From NCBI RefSeq assembly GCF_003072465.1, contig NZ_CP025628.1:393501-457500 (forward strand): a stretch of 64,000 nucleotides of DNA, read 5' to 3'. The position numbers were made by a program, and so were the translations under genes. The stretch comes from Candidatus Kinetoplastibacterium sorsogonicusi (GTDB taxonomy: Bacteria; Pseudomonadota; Gammaproteobacteria; Burkholderiales; Burkholderiaceae_B). Below are positions 29,332-38,960 of this stretch, piece by piece; position 1 is the first letter of the stretch, and each line of letters begins with the position of its first letter. A model generated the notes under the pieces. The model saw nothing but the letters and a program-made list of their open reading frames with translations, did no database searches and was not told the origin of the DNA.

Positions 29332-29368
29332 TAGAAATATCAAATTTAATATTTCTATTATTTATTAA
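29321..29368. terminator. Twenty-base-pair AU-only bidirectional hairpin between rsgA and rplS
   Basis: Perfect inverted repeat: arms 29321-29340 and 29349-29368 with an 8-base loop. The rsgA stop codon is inside the left arm, and rplS ends 5 bases beyond the right arm. T-rich sequence follows on the plus strand. It can serve both convergent transcripts. Confidence 0.7.
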
Positions 29369-29372
29369 TCAA

Positions 29373-29738
29373 TTATTTTTTAATTAGTTTTTCTTTTATA
29401 CGAGCAGATTTACCAAATCTTGATCTGAGATAGTATAATTTTGCTCTTCTGACATCGCCTTGTCTCTTTAGTTCAATACTAGCAATTTGTGGAGAATACA
29501 TCTGAAATGTACGTTCTACTGATTCACCAGAAGATAGTTTGCGAACTATAAAAGAAGTATTTAGTCCACGATTTCGTATAGCTATTACTACACCTTCATA
29601 TGCTTGAATACGCTTTCTTGTCCCTTCTACTACATTTAAATTTACAACTATAGTATCACCTGGATTAAATATAGCTAATTTTTTGTTTTTAGTTAATCTT
29701 TCTATTTCTTCTTTTTCTATTATAGATATAATATTCAT
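29373..29738 (-). CDS. rplS: 50S ribosomal protein L19
   Basis: Large-subunit protein at the 30S-50S interface. With the ATG at 29738 ([15 protein letters not shown], the usual N-terminus) it has 121 residues, close to E. coli (115). [30 protein letters not shown] and the nearly invariant C-terminal [21 protein letters not shown] confirm it. An upstream in-frame ATG at 29774 would add 12 atypical residues. It is separated from the rpsP-rimM-trmD block where it normally sits, so it must have its own promoter or read-through from etfA. A perfect palindrome lies upstream. Confidence 0.96.
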   Translation of the reverse strand: MNIISIIEKEEIERLTKNKKLAIFNPGDTIVVNLNVVEGTRKRIQAYEGVVIAIRNRGLNTSFIVRKLSSGESVERTFQMYSPQIASIELKRQGDVRRAKLYYLRSRFGKSARIKEKLIKK

Positions 29739-29810
29739 ATTGAGTCCATTATCATCAATTTTATATACTAGCATGTATATTTATTTATGTTTGTATTACA
29801 CTAGCAGAGG

Positions 29811-29828
29811 ATGAATTTTAAAATTCAT
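29811..29828. repeat. 18-bp perfect palindrome between etfA and rplS
   Basis: ATGAATTTT followed directly by AAAATTCAT, with no loop base left over. It sits 17 bases past the etfA stop and about 70 bases before the rplS start. It has no U-run on the minus strand. It could be a weak terminator for etfA or an operator-like site; the sequence does not decide. Confidence 0.4.
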
Positions 29829-29845
29829 AACAAGTACATAATATA

Positions 29846-30781
29846 TCATATTTTTTCTATTATTAATGGAATAATCTCAAATAAATCGCCTATCATACCA
29901 TAATCTGCTATTTTAAAAATATTAGCTTCTGGATCTTGATTAATAGCAATTATTATTTTAGATTGTTTCATCCCAACAATATGCTGAATAGCTCCTGATA
30001 TACCAATTGCTATATATATATCAGGAGATACAGTTTTGCCAGTTTGTCCTATTTGAAGATTATTATCAGCATAACCAGCATCAACAGCTGCCTTAGAAGC
30101 CCCAGCTGCACCATTTAATTTTTTAGCTAATTTTTGAATTAAATTATTGAAATTTTCTGCACTACCAATACCATAACCTCCAGACACTATAATATTAGAG
30201 TTAGAAAAATTTTTTTCATTAGATACAATACTTTTATTTATTAAATTTTTATATGGATATGGTTCAAATTTATGATTTAGATACTCTAAAAATATATTAT
30301 CATTATCGTAGTTAATGTGAGAACTAAAAGAACTAGTACAAATTGTTAAAATTTTTATAGGTTCATTAATTTCAACTTCAATTAAAAATTTTCCAGAATA
30401 TATTTGTCTTAAAAAAATATTAGGTGATTTTATATCTATCACATTAGATATTGGTGATACATCTAATAATGCTGCTAATCTTGGTGCAATATCTTTTCCA
30501 AAAGATGTCGATGCAAATAAAATATACTCATATTTTTTATAAATATTTAATATTTCTTTAGTCATAGTTTCTGCTGAAATATAAAAATAATTATCATTTT
30601 CAATAATAATTATTTTAGAAACTGTATCTAATTTATGTATATTTAATATTAAATTTTTTAAATTTGATCCACATATCATTAAATGTATATCATTTTCAAT
30701 TAATTTTGCAGCATTTATTGTAGAAATTGTTGAAGATTCTAGTTGATTGTTATTATATTCAGCAATGATTAACACTGTCAT
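29846..30781 (-). CDS. etfA: Electron transfer flavoprotein alpha subunit
   Basis: FAD-carrying subunit of ETF, which collects electrons from acyl-CoA and other dehydrogenases and passes them to ETF-QO. It has 311 residues. The N-terminal half is the adenine-nucleotide alpha-hydrolase-like fold. The C-terminal FAD-binding domain shows SGGYGIGSAENF, LNGAAGASKAAVDAGY, QIGQTGKTVSPDIYIAIGISGAIQH and the terminal NQDPEANIFKIADYGMIGD. It starts 3 bases after the etfB stop. A partial ETF-QO gene at the window end completes the pathway. Confidence 0.96.
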   Translation of the reverse strand: MTVLIIAEYNNNQLESSTISTINAAKLIENDIHLMICGSNLKNLILNIHKLDTVSKIIIIENDNYFYISAETMTKEILNIYKKYEYILFASTSFGKDIAPRLAALLDVSPISNVIDIKSPNIFLRQIYSGKFLIEVEINEPIKILTICTSSFSSHINYDNDNIFLEYLNHKFEPYPYKNLINKSIVSNEKNFSNSNIIVSGGYGIGSAENFNNLIQKLAKKLNGAAGASKAAVDAGYADNNLQIGQTGKTVSPDIYIAIGISGAIQHIVGMKQSKIIIAINQDPEANIFKIADYGMIGDLFEIIPLIIEKI

Positions 30782-30783
30782 TC

Positions 30784-31533
30784 TTAACCCTTATTATTAT
30801 TTTTTATTTTTTCTATTAATTCATCTACATTAGAAATTAATTGCACTGATCTTTCTAAGATTTGTTCTTGAAAATTATTTATTTTTAATCTATTGATTAA
30901 ATTTAAATTTAATTTTTTAACATCAATTATTGTTAAACTTTTTTTCTTAGCTTTTATAATATTAGTTAATGAAATATACCTTGGTTCATTAATACTCAAA
31001 TCTACAGTAATAATAGCCGGTAATTTAATAGACAATATTTCATATGAATGATTAGCTTCTCTTTTTATTATAATTTCATTATTATTGATATTTTCAATTT
31101 TATTTACAAAAGTAGCTTGTGGCCAATTTAATAAACCAGCTAACATTTGACCAGTTTGACTAGAATCATCATCAATAGCTTGTTTACCCATAATTACTAA
31201 ATCAGGTTTTTCTAATTCTATTGCATATTTTAATATTTTAGCGATAGCAAGAGGTTCAAGATCAGAATCACATTCAAAAAGAATACTTCTATCTATACCC
31301 ATTGACATAGATGTTTTAAGTATTTGTTGTGCCTTTAAAGATCCACAAGAAATAGAAATTATTTCTTTAGCAATCCCATTTTCCTTTAGACGTATTGCTT
31401 CTTCTATTGCATGTTCATCAAAAGGATTGATAGACATCTTTAAATTTTCAATATCAAGACTAGATTTATCGTTTTTTAGTTGAATAGCTATATTATGATC
31501 CACTACCATTTTTATAGGTATTAAAATTTTCAA
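30784..31533 (-). CDS. etfB: Electron transfer flavoprotein beta subunit
   Basis: AMP-binding partner of EtfA. It has 249 residues: ILIPIKMVVDHN at the start, NPFDEHAIEEAIRLKE, the AMP-loop region PDLVIMGKQAIDDDSSQTGQMLAGLL, and AIITVDLSINEPRYISL. The start codon is TTG at 31533 with a strong AAGGAGA Shine-Dalgarno 9 bases upstream. First gene of etfB-etfA; the upstream region is non-coding and holds remnants of the decayed hldE. Confidence 0.95.
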   Translation of the reverse strand: MKILIPIKMVVDHNIAIQLKNDKSSLDIENLKMSINPFDEHAIEEAIRLKENGIAKEIISISCGSLKAQQILKTSMSMGIDRSILFECDSDLEPLAIAKILKYAIELEKPDLVIMGKQAIDDDSSQTGQMLAGLLNWPQATFVNKIENINNNEIIIKREANHSYEILSIKLPAIITVDLSINEPRYISLTNIIKAKKKSLTIIDVKKLNLNLINRLKINNFQEQILERSVQLISNVDELIEKIKNNNKG

Positions 31534-31837
31534 AGTAGATAATCTCCTTATAATTAATAAAATTTATAATTCTAATATATTCATGAATTACCAATTTGTT
31601 TTCTTATCTTAATACTTAATTAAAATTAACTCAGCAAATATATTTATATGCTGTAATTGTTGTAATTATAGTATTAATAAAATATTACATTTCAATAATT
31701 TGATTAAATTGAGATTTTATATTTATCAAAAAATGTCATACAATATTTAAAAATTGTTACTAACTTAGTAGTAACTAACTTTTTTCTTAATAATGATATG
31801 TTATTATTGAAATATCTTTAATTATTAAAATCTCCAA
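31534..31837. other. Non-coding region between etfB and the truncated hldE
   Basis: About 300 bases without an intact gene. It holds the etfB Shine-Dalgarno, an imperfect hairpin (GTTACTA / TAGTAAC near 31756-31775), and a short minus-strand frame at about 31766-31707 reading KLVTIFKYCMTFFD. That frame resembles the LVTR-x4-MTL segment of heptose kinases and is out of phase with the upstream gene. It is probably the decayed 3' part of hldE. Confidence 0.45.
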
Positions 31838-32437
31838 TTATTTTTTTATTTCTAATTTATCAAACGTTAGAAAATTTGCTTCTGTATATTTTTTAGATAA
31901 AATATCTATTGGATCAACTAAAATAGGGATTTTTAATGTTTCTGCAAATGATATCATCTTATCAATTTGAATAAGTGATCCTTTATTATGATCTGAAAAT
32001 ATTACTATGTCATGATTTTGAACTTCTTTAATAAAAATTTTATATAATTTATTTATAGATTTTTTGTCAGGCATATTTTCAAAATCTACACTTAATAATT
32101 GGTGTATTTTATCTAATATTTTCATTTGTAATGTTGTAATATTATTTTTCTCAAAAATAATTTTAGAACATATATTATATTTTTTTAGCAAAGAATTTAT
32201 CAATTTTCCAGATTCGTCATCACCACATATACCTATTAATGTAGTAAATGCGCCTAATAAAGTTATATTTTTTGCAATATTTCCAGCTCCACCTAATTGA
32301 TCTTCTTTACTTGCAACATGTATAGGCATAGCTTCATATGATAATTTATGATTTTTAACAAACCAATAAGTATCAAGTATAATGTCTCCTACTATTAATA
32401 CTTTATGTTTTTTAATGTCATTTATAGGAAATATCAT
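31838..32437 (-). pseudogene. hldE: Truncated D-glycero-beta-D-manno-heptose-7-phosphate kinase (hldE/rfaE first domain)
   Basis: PfkB-family sugar kinase of ADP-heptose (LPS inner core) synthesis. The 199-residue open frame contains the N-terminal half: KVLIVGDIILDTYWF, GGAGNIAKNITLLGA and GICGDDESGKLI, then VDP near residue 175. It stops soon after ANFLTFDKLE, where intact enzymes (about 310 residues for the kinase) continue with TPNxxE and the C-terminal ATP site containing the GAGD anion hole and catalytic Asp. Without these it cannot phosphorylate heptose. Possible out-of-frame remnants follow downstream. Neighbour order (rpsA, lapA, then this gene) matches Bordetella relatives. Confidence 0.75.
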
Positions 32438-32633
32438 AGTAAAATTTTAAATAATCATATTTATTTAATATGTTTGATTAAAATTTAATAGTTATAAATA
32501 TTTATTTTAAGCAAAATTTTATTTGTTTTATAATTGGAAGATGATTTTATTTGATATGTATTATAGTTAATTTTAATTATACATTAATTATGAAAAATTA
32601 AAAAAACTTCCATGCTAAATTTTATACAAAAAA

Positions 32634-32894
32634 TTACTGATTTTTAGATATATTTTTTAGTTCTTTTTGTAATTTAAAAATTTGGTTTTTCAGTTTAAGT
32701 AAAATAGGAAATGTAAATAACCAATGGTATAGAATACCAGAAAAAAAAGAAATACATATTACCACTATTACAGGAACATCTTTGATAATTAAATTGTGCC
32801 ATAACTTGATATTAACATGATCAAGATTAATCAAGGCAAAAATTAAAATAATAATAAAAAAGATAAATTTAAAAAATAAAGAAAAGTAATACAT
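32634..32894 (-). CDS. lapA: LapA-family inner-membrane protein (DUF1049)
   Basis: Small membrane protein of 86 residues with two hydrophobic segments (about 5-22 and 40-60) and a charged C-terminal coil (KLKNQIFKLQKELKN). In E. coli LapA works with LapB to regulate LPS synthesis through LpxC turnover. INLDHVNIKLW after the first segment matches the family. ATG at 32894 with GTGGAT upstream is preferred to a TTG 17 codons earlier. Its position after rpsA is syntenic with relatives, but ihfB, normally between them, is missing. Identity rests on topology plus context. Confidence 0.75.
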   Translation of the reverse strand: MYYFSLFFKFIFFIIILIFALINLDHVNIKLWHNLIIKDVPVIVVICISFFSGILYHWLFTFPILLKLKNQIFKLQKELKNISKNQ

Positions 32895-33062
32895 ATTATC
32901 CACTTTTAATAATGAAAAAATGTATAGAAAATAAATTAAAACCAATTATTTACTAAATAATTAATATTATAACTAAATAATGTTATTTTCAATATTATTA
33001 ATAATATTAAAAATAACATTATAAATTTAATAATTAAATAAATTTAATCTTTATTGAAATTA

Positions 33063-34781
33063 CTAATTTTCGTTTCTTTGTTGATCAAGTTTTGCTTTTA
33101 ATAAAGCCCCTAGATTAGTCGTTCCTGAAGAAGCACTAGAATCAATTACACGTTGTTGTACTATTTCAGTTGTTTCATTTATAACATTCATAGCTTTAAT
33201 AGATAATTGAATTGTTCTTGCTTTACGATCTATATTTATAATAGATGCCTCTATTTTCTCTCCTACCTTTAATAATACAGAAGCATCTTCAATTTTACCA
33301 ACAGAAATTTCTGAAGATTTTAAATAACCATCTACATTTTCAGATAAAGTAACAACAGCACCTTTATGATCTACTGATTTAATTTTTCCAGAAACAATAG
33401 TACCTTTTTCATGCATATTAATGAAAGCATTAAAAGGATCATCTTCTAATTGTTTTACACCTAAAGAGATACGTTCTTTATTAGTATCAATACTTAATAT
33501 TACAGCTTCTAATTCATCGCCTTTTTTTAAATTACGTACAGATTCTTCACCTGAATCTGACCATGATAAATCAGATAAGTGTATTAAACCATCAATATTA
33601 CCAGATAATCCAACAAATACGCCAAAATCAGTTATAGACTTAATAGCTCCATGAACCTTATCTCCACGTTTGAAGTTTGCCGCAAATTCTTCCCAAGGAT
33701 TTGGCTTGCATTGCTTCATACCTAAAGATATTCTTCTACGCTCTTCATTGATTTCTAAAATCATAATTTCTACTTCATTACCTAAAGTAACAACTTTTTT
33801 AGGATCAACATTTTTGTTAGTCCAATCCATTTCAGAAACATGTACTAAACCTTCAATACCATCTTCTATTTCAACAAATGCACCATAATCTGTTAAGTTT
33901 GTCACTTTACCAAAAATTCTAGTTCCTTGTGGATATCTACGAGATAATCCTACCCATGGGTCATCACCTAATTGTTTAATTCCTAAAGATACTCTATTTT
34001 TATCTTGATCAAATTTTAATACTTTAGCTTCTACTTCTTGACATACCTGTAACACTTCAGATGGATGTCTAACTCTACGCCATGCCATATCTGTAATATG
34101 TAGAAGACCATCAACACCACCTAAATCTACAAAAGCACCATAATCAGTAATATTTTTTACTACTCCTTTTACAATAGCGCCCTCATATAAATTATCTATT
34201 ATTTTTTGACGTTCTTCACCCATATTAATTTCTAATACTTGACGTCTTGATAATACAACATTATTTCTTTTTCGATCTAGTTTAATAACTCTAAACTCCA
34301 TGGTTTTACCTTCATATGGAGTTGTATCTTTTACTGGCCTAATATCTACTAAAGAACCTGGTAAAAAAGCTCTAATTCCATTGGTCATTACTGTTAATCC
34401 ACCTTTAACTTTACCAGTAATAGTACCATTAATTAATTCACCACTTTCTAAAGCTTGTTCTAATTTTAACCATGCTGATAAACGTTTAGCTCTATCTCGA
34501 GATAATATAGTATCACCATAACCATTTTCTAATGAATCTATGGCAACAGATACAAAATCACCAGGATTAACTTCTAATTCTCCTTGGTCATTCAAAAATT
34601 CTTCTATTGGAATTAAAGATTCTGACTTTAAATTAGCATTTACAATTACGAAATGACGATCAATTCTTACTACTTCAGCAGTAATAACTTCACCAGATTT
34701 CATATCTTGTTGTTTCAAACTTAGAGCAAATAAATCAGCAAAGCTCTCATTATTATCAAAATTATTTATAGTTGACGACAT
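33063..34781 (-). CDS. rpsA: 30S ribosomal protein S1
   Basis: mRNA-binding ribosomal protein that helps initiation on weak or structured leaders. It has 572 residues (E. coli 557) and six S1 repeats. The last four are easily seen by their repeated GAFVDLGG / GAFVEIEDG / GVFVGLSG / GAVVTLSE segments, each followed by a DGLxH- or EGLVH-like motif. The start [23 protein letters not shown] is typical. It stands alone with about 110 bases on each side; cmk follows and ihfB is absent. Confidence 0.97.
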   Translation of the reverse strand: MSSTINNFDNNESFADLFALSLKQQDMKSGEVITAEVVRIDRHFVIVNANLKSESLIPIEEFLNDQGELEVNPGDFVSVAIDSLENGYGDTILSRDRAKRLSAWLKLEQALESGELINGTITGKVKGGLTVMTNGIRAFLPGSLVDIRPVKDTTPYEGKTMEFRVIKLDRKRNNVVLSRRQVLEINMGEERQKIIDNLYEGAIVKGVVKNITDYGAFVDLGGVDGLLHITDMAWRRVRHPSEVLQVCQEVEAKVLKFDQDKNRVSLGIKQLGDDPWVGLSRRYPQGTRIFGKVTNLTDYGAFVEIEDGIEGLVHVSEMDWTNKNVDPKKVVTLGNEVEIMILEINEERRRISLGMKQCKPNPWEEFAANFKRGDKVHGAIKSITDFGVFVGLSGNIDGLIHLSDLSWSDSGEESVRNLKKGDELEAVILSIDTNKERISLGVKQLEDDPFNAFINMHEKGTIVSGKIKSVDHKGAVVTLSENVDGYLKSSEISVGKIEDASVLLKVGEKIEASIINIDRKARTIQLSIKAMNVINETTEIVQQRVIDSSASSGTTNLGALLKAKLDQQRNEN

Positions 34782-34890
34782 TTATATTTAACCTATATGC
34801 CTAAATATATCTTATATAATATATTAGTTATTTTATTACACTAATAAATATAAATAAAAAAAATTAAAAAACTGACTGTATTAAATGTTA

Positions 34891-35556
34891 TTACTTAATA
34901 CAACAGAACCTATTCATCCAAATATTAAATATGTAATTCGTGACTTTGTCAGAATCAATATAGGATGAATCTATAACATATGCATCTTTAGCTATTATCA
35001 AAGGTGAACATGACCTATTAATATCTGCTAAATCTCTATCTTTAATAGATTTTGCTAGATTTTTAAGATTAGCAGAAACACCTTTTTTGGTCAATTGATT
35101 AAATCTTCTTTTTATTCTTATTTCAATATTAGCAGTAAGAAAAATTTTTAATTTTGCTTCTGGAAAAACCACAGTACCCATATCTCTTCCATCTGCGACT
35201 AATCCCGTATTTGTATAAAAACTTCTTTGATAATCTATTAGTACTTTACGAATATTGTTAAATTTGGATATTTTAGATGCAAAACTACCTATTTCTTCAG
35301 TCCTGATTTTTTGAGAAATATCTACGTTCTCTAAAAAAATTTTACTATCTTTAAAAATTAATTTACTATCTTTAATCAAAAGCAAAATTTCTTGAATATT
35401 AAAAATAGACAAATTCTTTTTCAGAGCCATATATGAAATCGCTCTATATATTGAACCACTATCTAAAATTTTCCAATTTAATTTATTTGCTAATTTTTTA
35501 GATATTGTACCTTTTCCAGAAGCAGTAGGACCATCAATTGTAATAATATTTAACAT
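34891..35556 (-). CDS. cmk: Cytidylate kinase
   Basis: Phosphorylates CMP and dCMP. It has 221 residues (E. coli 227). P-loop GPTASGKGTISKKLA at residues 9-23, then DSGSIYRAISYMALKK, the CMP-binding VADGRDMGTVVFPEAKLKIFLTA region, and LADINRSCSPLIIAKDAYVIDSS in the C-terminal lid. It lies 17 bases after aroA in the conserved aroA-cmk-rpsA order and is probably in the same transcript as serC-pheA-tyrA-aroA. Confidence 0.96.
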   Translation of the reverse strand: MLNIITIDGPTASGKGTISKKLANKLNWKILDSGSIYRAISYMALKKNLSIFNIQEILLLIKDSKLIFKDSKIFLENVDISQKIRTEEIGSFASKISKFNNIRKVLIDYQRSFYTNTGLVADGRDMGTVVFPEAKLKIFLTANIEIRIKRRFNQLTKKGVSANLKNLAKSIKDRDLADINRSCSPLIIAKDAYVIDSSYIDSDKVTNYIFNIWMNRFCCIK

Positions 35557-35573
35557 AAAATAAAAATTATTTA

Positions 35574-36893
35574 TTAATTTATTATTAAATTTTTGTATAC
35601 ATCAAAATAATTTGGAAATGTTTTGTTAACACACTTAGGATTAGATATAGTAATTTTAGATTTTCCAAATGCTGCTAACGAAAGAGCCATTGCTATTCTA
35701 TGATCATTCCATGTATCTATTGTAGCATCTTTCCATTCATTATCATTAATTGGATATATAATCATCCAATCATTACCTGATATAACTTTTGCTCCAATTT
35801 TTTGTAATTCATTTTGCATTGCATATATTCTATCAGTTTCTTTAACTCGCCAACTACCTATATTATTTAATTTACAAGGACCATCAGCAAATATTGCTAA
35901 AACAGCTGCAGTCATTGCAGCATCTGGAATTAAATTAAAATCATAATTAAAAGCTTTTAATTTTTCTCCACTATGTACTTTGATGCCTCTGCTTTCTATC
36001 CAATTATCGCCAAAAGATATTGAAGCTCCCATAATATTTAATATTTTTGTAAATTCTATATCGCCCTGTATACTATTTTTTCCAACTCCATATACTCTAA
36101 CAGGACCTAAACCAATTGCACCCATAGATAATAAATAAGATGCAGAAGAAGCATCTCCTTCTATATAAATATTTCCAGGACTTGTATATTTAGAATTTGC
36201 TAATATTTCAAATCTTTTGAAATTATTATGTTGTATATCTACACCAAATCTCTTCATTAAATTTAAAGTAATATCAATATAAGGTTTTGAAATTAAATCA
36301 CCATCTATATATATAGATAAATTTTTTTGTGTTTTATAATTAAATATAGGACCTGATAATAATATAGATGTTAAAAATTGACTAGAAACATTACCTTTAA
36401 TGTTGATATGATTATTAGTGAAATTAGGATTTTTAATTTTTATAGGTGGATAGCCTTCATTTTTTAAATATTTTATATTAGCACCTATTTGGCACAATGC
36501 ATCAACTAAATCTTTAATTGGTCTTTCATGCATTCTATCTATACCACTTAATATATATGAACCACCCATTATTGATAAAACTGCAGTTAATGGTCTGAAA
36601 GCTGTTCCTGCATTACCTAAAAATAAGTTTGATTCTTTGACAGGAAAATTAAAGTCATTACCAATGACTTTAATTGATCTATCATTATTTAATACTATTT
36701 TGACTCCTAAAGTTTTTAAAGCATTCATCATTATTTCTGTATCTTCAGAAAATAATATATCATTAATATTTGTTTCATTATTTGATAATGCTGCTAATAA
36801 AAGTATTCTATTTGATATACTTTTTGAACCTGGTAAAGTAATAACACCTTTAGCTAATTTTATAGTTTGTAAATTCAAAATATTATCATTCAT
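35574..36893 (-). CDS. aroA: 3-phosphoshikimate 1-carboxyvinyltransferase (EPSP synthase)
   Basis: Sixth step of the shikimate pathway; joins PEP to shikimate-3-phosphate. It has 439 residues (E. coli 427). Signature motifs are present: LPGSKSISNRILLLAAL, GNAGTAFRPLTAVL, MHERPIKDLVDAL, EGDASSASYLLSMGAI, IPDAAMTAAVLAIFADG, and DHRIAMALSLAAFG. The PGSKS Lys and the NAG segment are intact, so it should be active. It starts 10 bases after the tyrA stop. Together with tyrA and pheA it supports export or local use of aromatic amino acids. Confidence 0.97.
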   Translation of the reverse strand: MNDNILNLQTIKLAKGVITLPGSKSISNRILLLAALSNNETNINDILFSEDTEIMMNALKTLGVKIVLNNDRSIKVIGNDFNFPVKESNLFLGNAGTAFRPLTAVLSIMGGSYILSGIDRMHERPIKDLVDALCQIGANIKYLKNEGYPPIKIKNPNFTNNHINIKGNVSSQFLTSILLSGPIFNYKTQKNLSIYIDGDLISKPYIDITLNLMKRFGVDIQHNNFKRFEILANSKYTSPGNIYIEGDASSASYLLSMGAIGLGPVRVYGVGKNSIQGDIEFTKILNIMGASISFGDNWIESRGIKVHSGEKLKAFNYDFNLIPDAAMTAAVLAIFADGPCKLNNIGSWRVKETDRIYAMQNELQKIGAKVISGNDWMIIYPINDNEWKDATIDTWNDHRIAMALSLAAFGKSKITISNPKCVNKTFPNYFDVYKNLIIN

Positions 36894-36903
36894 GATTATT
36901 AAT

Positions 36904-37812
36904 TTAATCCTTATGCCAATTACGTCGTTTATCAGAACTTTGGTTTAGTAAAAATCTTAATTTATTAATATCATTATTTTCTATTAATTTAATGAAATCT
37001 GAGATAGTTAATTGAATTGAATTCATATAAGATAATACTGCAGATTTATTAGATAAAAATATGTCAGACCACATCTCACTAGAGCTACCTGCAATTCTAG
37101 TAAAATCTTTAAATCCACTACCAGCTATAGATAATAGCAAATCTACATTTTCCGATTTTGTAATACAAGACATATATATAGAAGAGAGTAAATGTGGAAT
37201 ATGGCTAACTGCAGCCATAACATCGTCATGTTCTTTAGGTAACATTTTTAATACATTTGCACCACAAATATTCCAAGCATTTTTTATATAATTAATATCG
37301 CTTGGTAAATTATCTTCTAAAGGAGTAATGATAACTTTACGATTTTGAAAAAGTTCAGCATTAGCTGCTTGAGGGCCACTTTCATCAGATCCAGCCATTG
37401 GATGAGCTGGTATAAATTGTGAAATTTTTTTACCAAGAATTAAACGAGCTTGTTTAATTACTTCTACTTTAGTACTTCCAACATCAGTGATGATAACACT
37501 ATCATTTAATGTAGGCAAAATTTTTTTAAATAAAGAACTAAAGTAACTAACAGGTGTAGATATGACAATCATATTAGCTATATTAGATACCTCTTCTAAA
37601 GAAGAAATAACATCAATTATACCTAAATTTTTTGCATTTATTAACGAATCATTATTTCTACCTACACCAATTACCTTTCCTACTCGATTTTTATTACGCA
37701 AAGATAATGCAAAAGAACCTCCTATTAAGCCAACACCTATGATACCTAAAATTGGAACAAAGAAACCATTTTTATGATACTTTTCATCATCATTTAAAAT
37801 ATTATTATTCAT
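36904..37812 (-). CDS. tyrA: Prephenate dehydrogenase
   Basis: NAD-dependent conversion of prephenate to 4-hydroxyphenylpyruvate on the way to Tyr. It has 302 residues, a monofunctional enzyme without a chorismate mutase domain. The Rossmann motif LGIIGVGLIGGSFALSLR starts near residue 21. DVGSTKVEVI and PAHPMAGSDESGP carry active-site residues, followed by the all-alpha dimerisation domain. It sits between pheA and aroA; hisC, usually present just here in Bordetella relatives, is missing, so the final transamination must come from another aminotransferase or the host. Confidence 0.95.
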   Translation of the reverse strand: MNNNILNDDEKYHKNGFFVPILGIIGVGLIGGSFALSLRNKNRVGKVIGVGRNNDSLINAKNLGIIDVISSLEEVSNIANMIVISTPVSYFSSLFKKILPTLNDSVIITDVGSTKVEVIKQARLILGKKISQFIPAHPMAGSDESGPQAANAELFQNRKVIITPLEDNLPSDINYIKNAWNICGANVLKMLPKEHDDVMAAVSHIPHLLSSIYMSCITKSENVDLLLSIAGSGFKDFTRIAGSSSEMWSDIFLSNKSAVLSYMNSIQLTISDFIKLIENNDINKLRFLLNQSSDKRRNWHKD

Positions 37813-37871
37813 ATATAAATAGTTTTAATTTATGTATAAAAATTTTATACTATCATTTTTAATTCTTTATC

Positions 37872-38960
37872 TCAGTTTGTTGGATAAGAGCCAAGTAATT
37901 TAAAAAATTCTACATTATTTTCTAGCTCCTTAAGAGCTATAGAAATATTTGGACTATCACAATGACCTTCGATATCAACATAGAAAAAATAATCCCATTT
38001 TCCATTACGAGCTGGTCTTGATTCTAATCTAGTCATTGACACACTGTGATTTACTAAAGGAAATAACATTTCATAGACTGCACCTGGTTTATTTGGAACA
38101 GATAAAATTAAGCTAGTTTTATCACTTTTACTAGGAGATGTTTTAATATTTCCTACAGATATAAAACGTGTACGATTATTAATATCATCTTGTATACCTG
38201 ATTTTAATATATTTAAATTATAGACTTTTGCAGCTATTTCACCTGCTATAGCAGCTGCATTTTTATTATACAAAGACATTCTAGCTGCATCAGAATTACT
38301 AGAAGCTGCTACTAATTCTATATTAGGAAAATTTTTGTTTAACCATTGAATACATTGAGATGATGCTTGAGGATGTGCATAAATAATTTTTATATTTTGA
38401 GTAGATGTTGCTGTTGACATTAAGCAATGTTTAATTGGCAAAGTCTTTTCATTAATAATTTTTAATGATGTATTTAAAAGTAAATCTAAAGTTCTATTAA
38501 CAGCTCCTTCAGTAGAATTTTCAATAGGTACAACACCTATATCAGCTTTTTTTAATTCTACTGACTTAAAAACATCATCAAAAGAGTCACAAGGTAATTG
38601 ATCTATAGAATGACCAAATAATGCAAAGACAGCTTGCTCTGAAAAAGAACCATTTGGTCCTAAATAAGAAATTGTAATATTTTTCTCTAAATTTCTACAA
38701 GCAGACATAATTTCACACCATACAGAAGATATAGCTTCATTTGGGAAATCTCCTGTATTTTCTTCTTGTAATTTGCTAATTATTGCTGCTTCTCTATCAG
38801 GTCGTATAATTGGATCTTTAGAATGAAATTCATGTTTGATTTTTCCTATTTTTTTTACAATATTAGCTCTTTGATTTAATAATTTAACTATACTTTTATC
38901 TAAATCATCTATTTGTTTTCTAAATGGTTTTAATTTTTCTAAAATTAGAAGATTATCCAT
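37872..38960 (-). CDS. pheA: Bifunctional chorismate mutase / prephenate dehydratase (P-protein)
   Basis: Converts chorismate to prephenate and then phenylpyruvate. It has 362 residues. Residues about 5-85 form an AroQ-type mutase (LKPFRKQIDDLDKSIVKLLNQRA). Residues about 95-275 are the dehydratase (ISYLGPNGSFSEQA, PIENSTEGAVNRTLDLL, and NRTRFISVG with the catalytic Thr). The ACT regulatory domain keeps the Phe-sensing ESRP motif (LESRPARNGKWDYFFYVD), so feedback inhibition by Phe is probably retained. The ATG at 38960 overlaps the serC stop by 8 bases and is favoured over an upstream TTG. Confidence 0.96.
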   Translation of the reverse strand: MDNLLILEKLKPFRKQIDDLDKSIVKLLNQRANIVKKIGKIKHEFHSKDPIIRPDREAAIISKLQEENTGDFPNEAISSVWCEIMSACRNLEKNITISYLGPNGSFSEQAVFALFGHSIDQLPCDSFDDVFKSVELKKADIGVVPIENSTEGAVNRTLDLLLNTSLKIINEKTLPIKHCLMSTATSTQNIKIIYAHPQASSQCIQWLNKNFPNIELVAASSNSDAARMSLYNKNAAAIAGEIAAKVYNLNILKSGIQDDINNRTRFISVGNIKTSPSKSDKTSLILSVPNKPGAVYEMLFPLVNHSVSMTRLESRPARNGKWDYFFYVDIEGHCDSPNISIALKELENNVEFFKLLGSYPTN

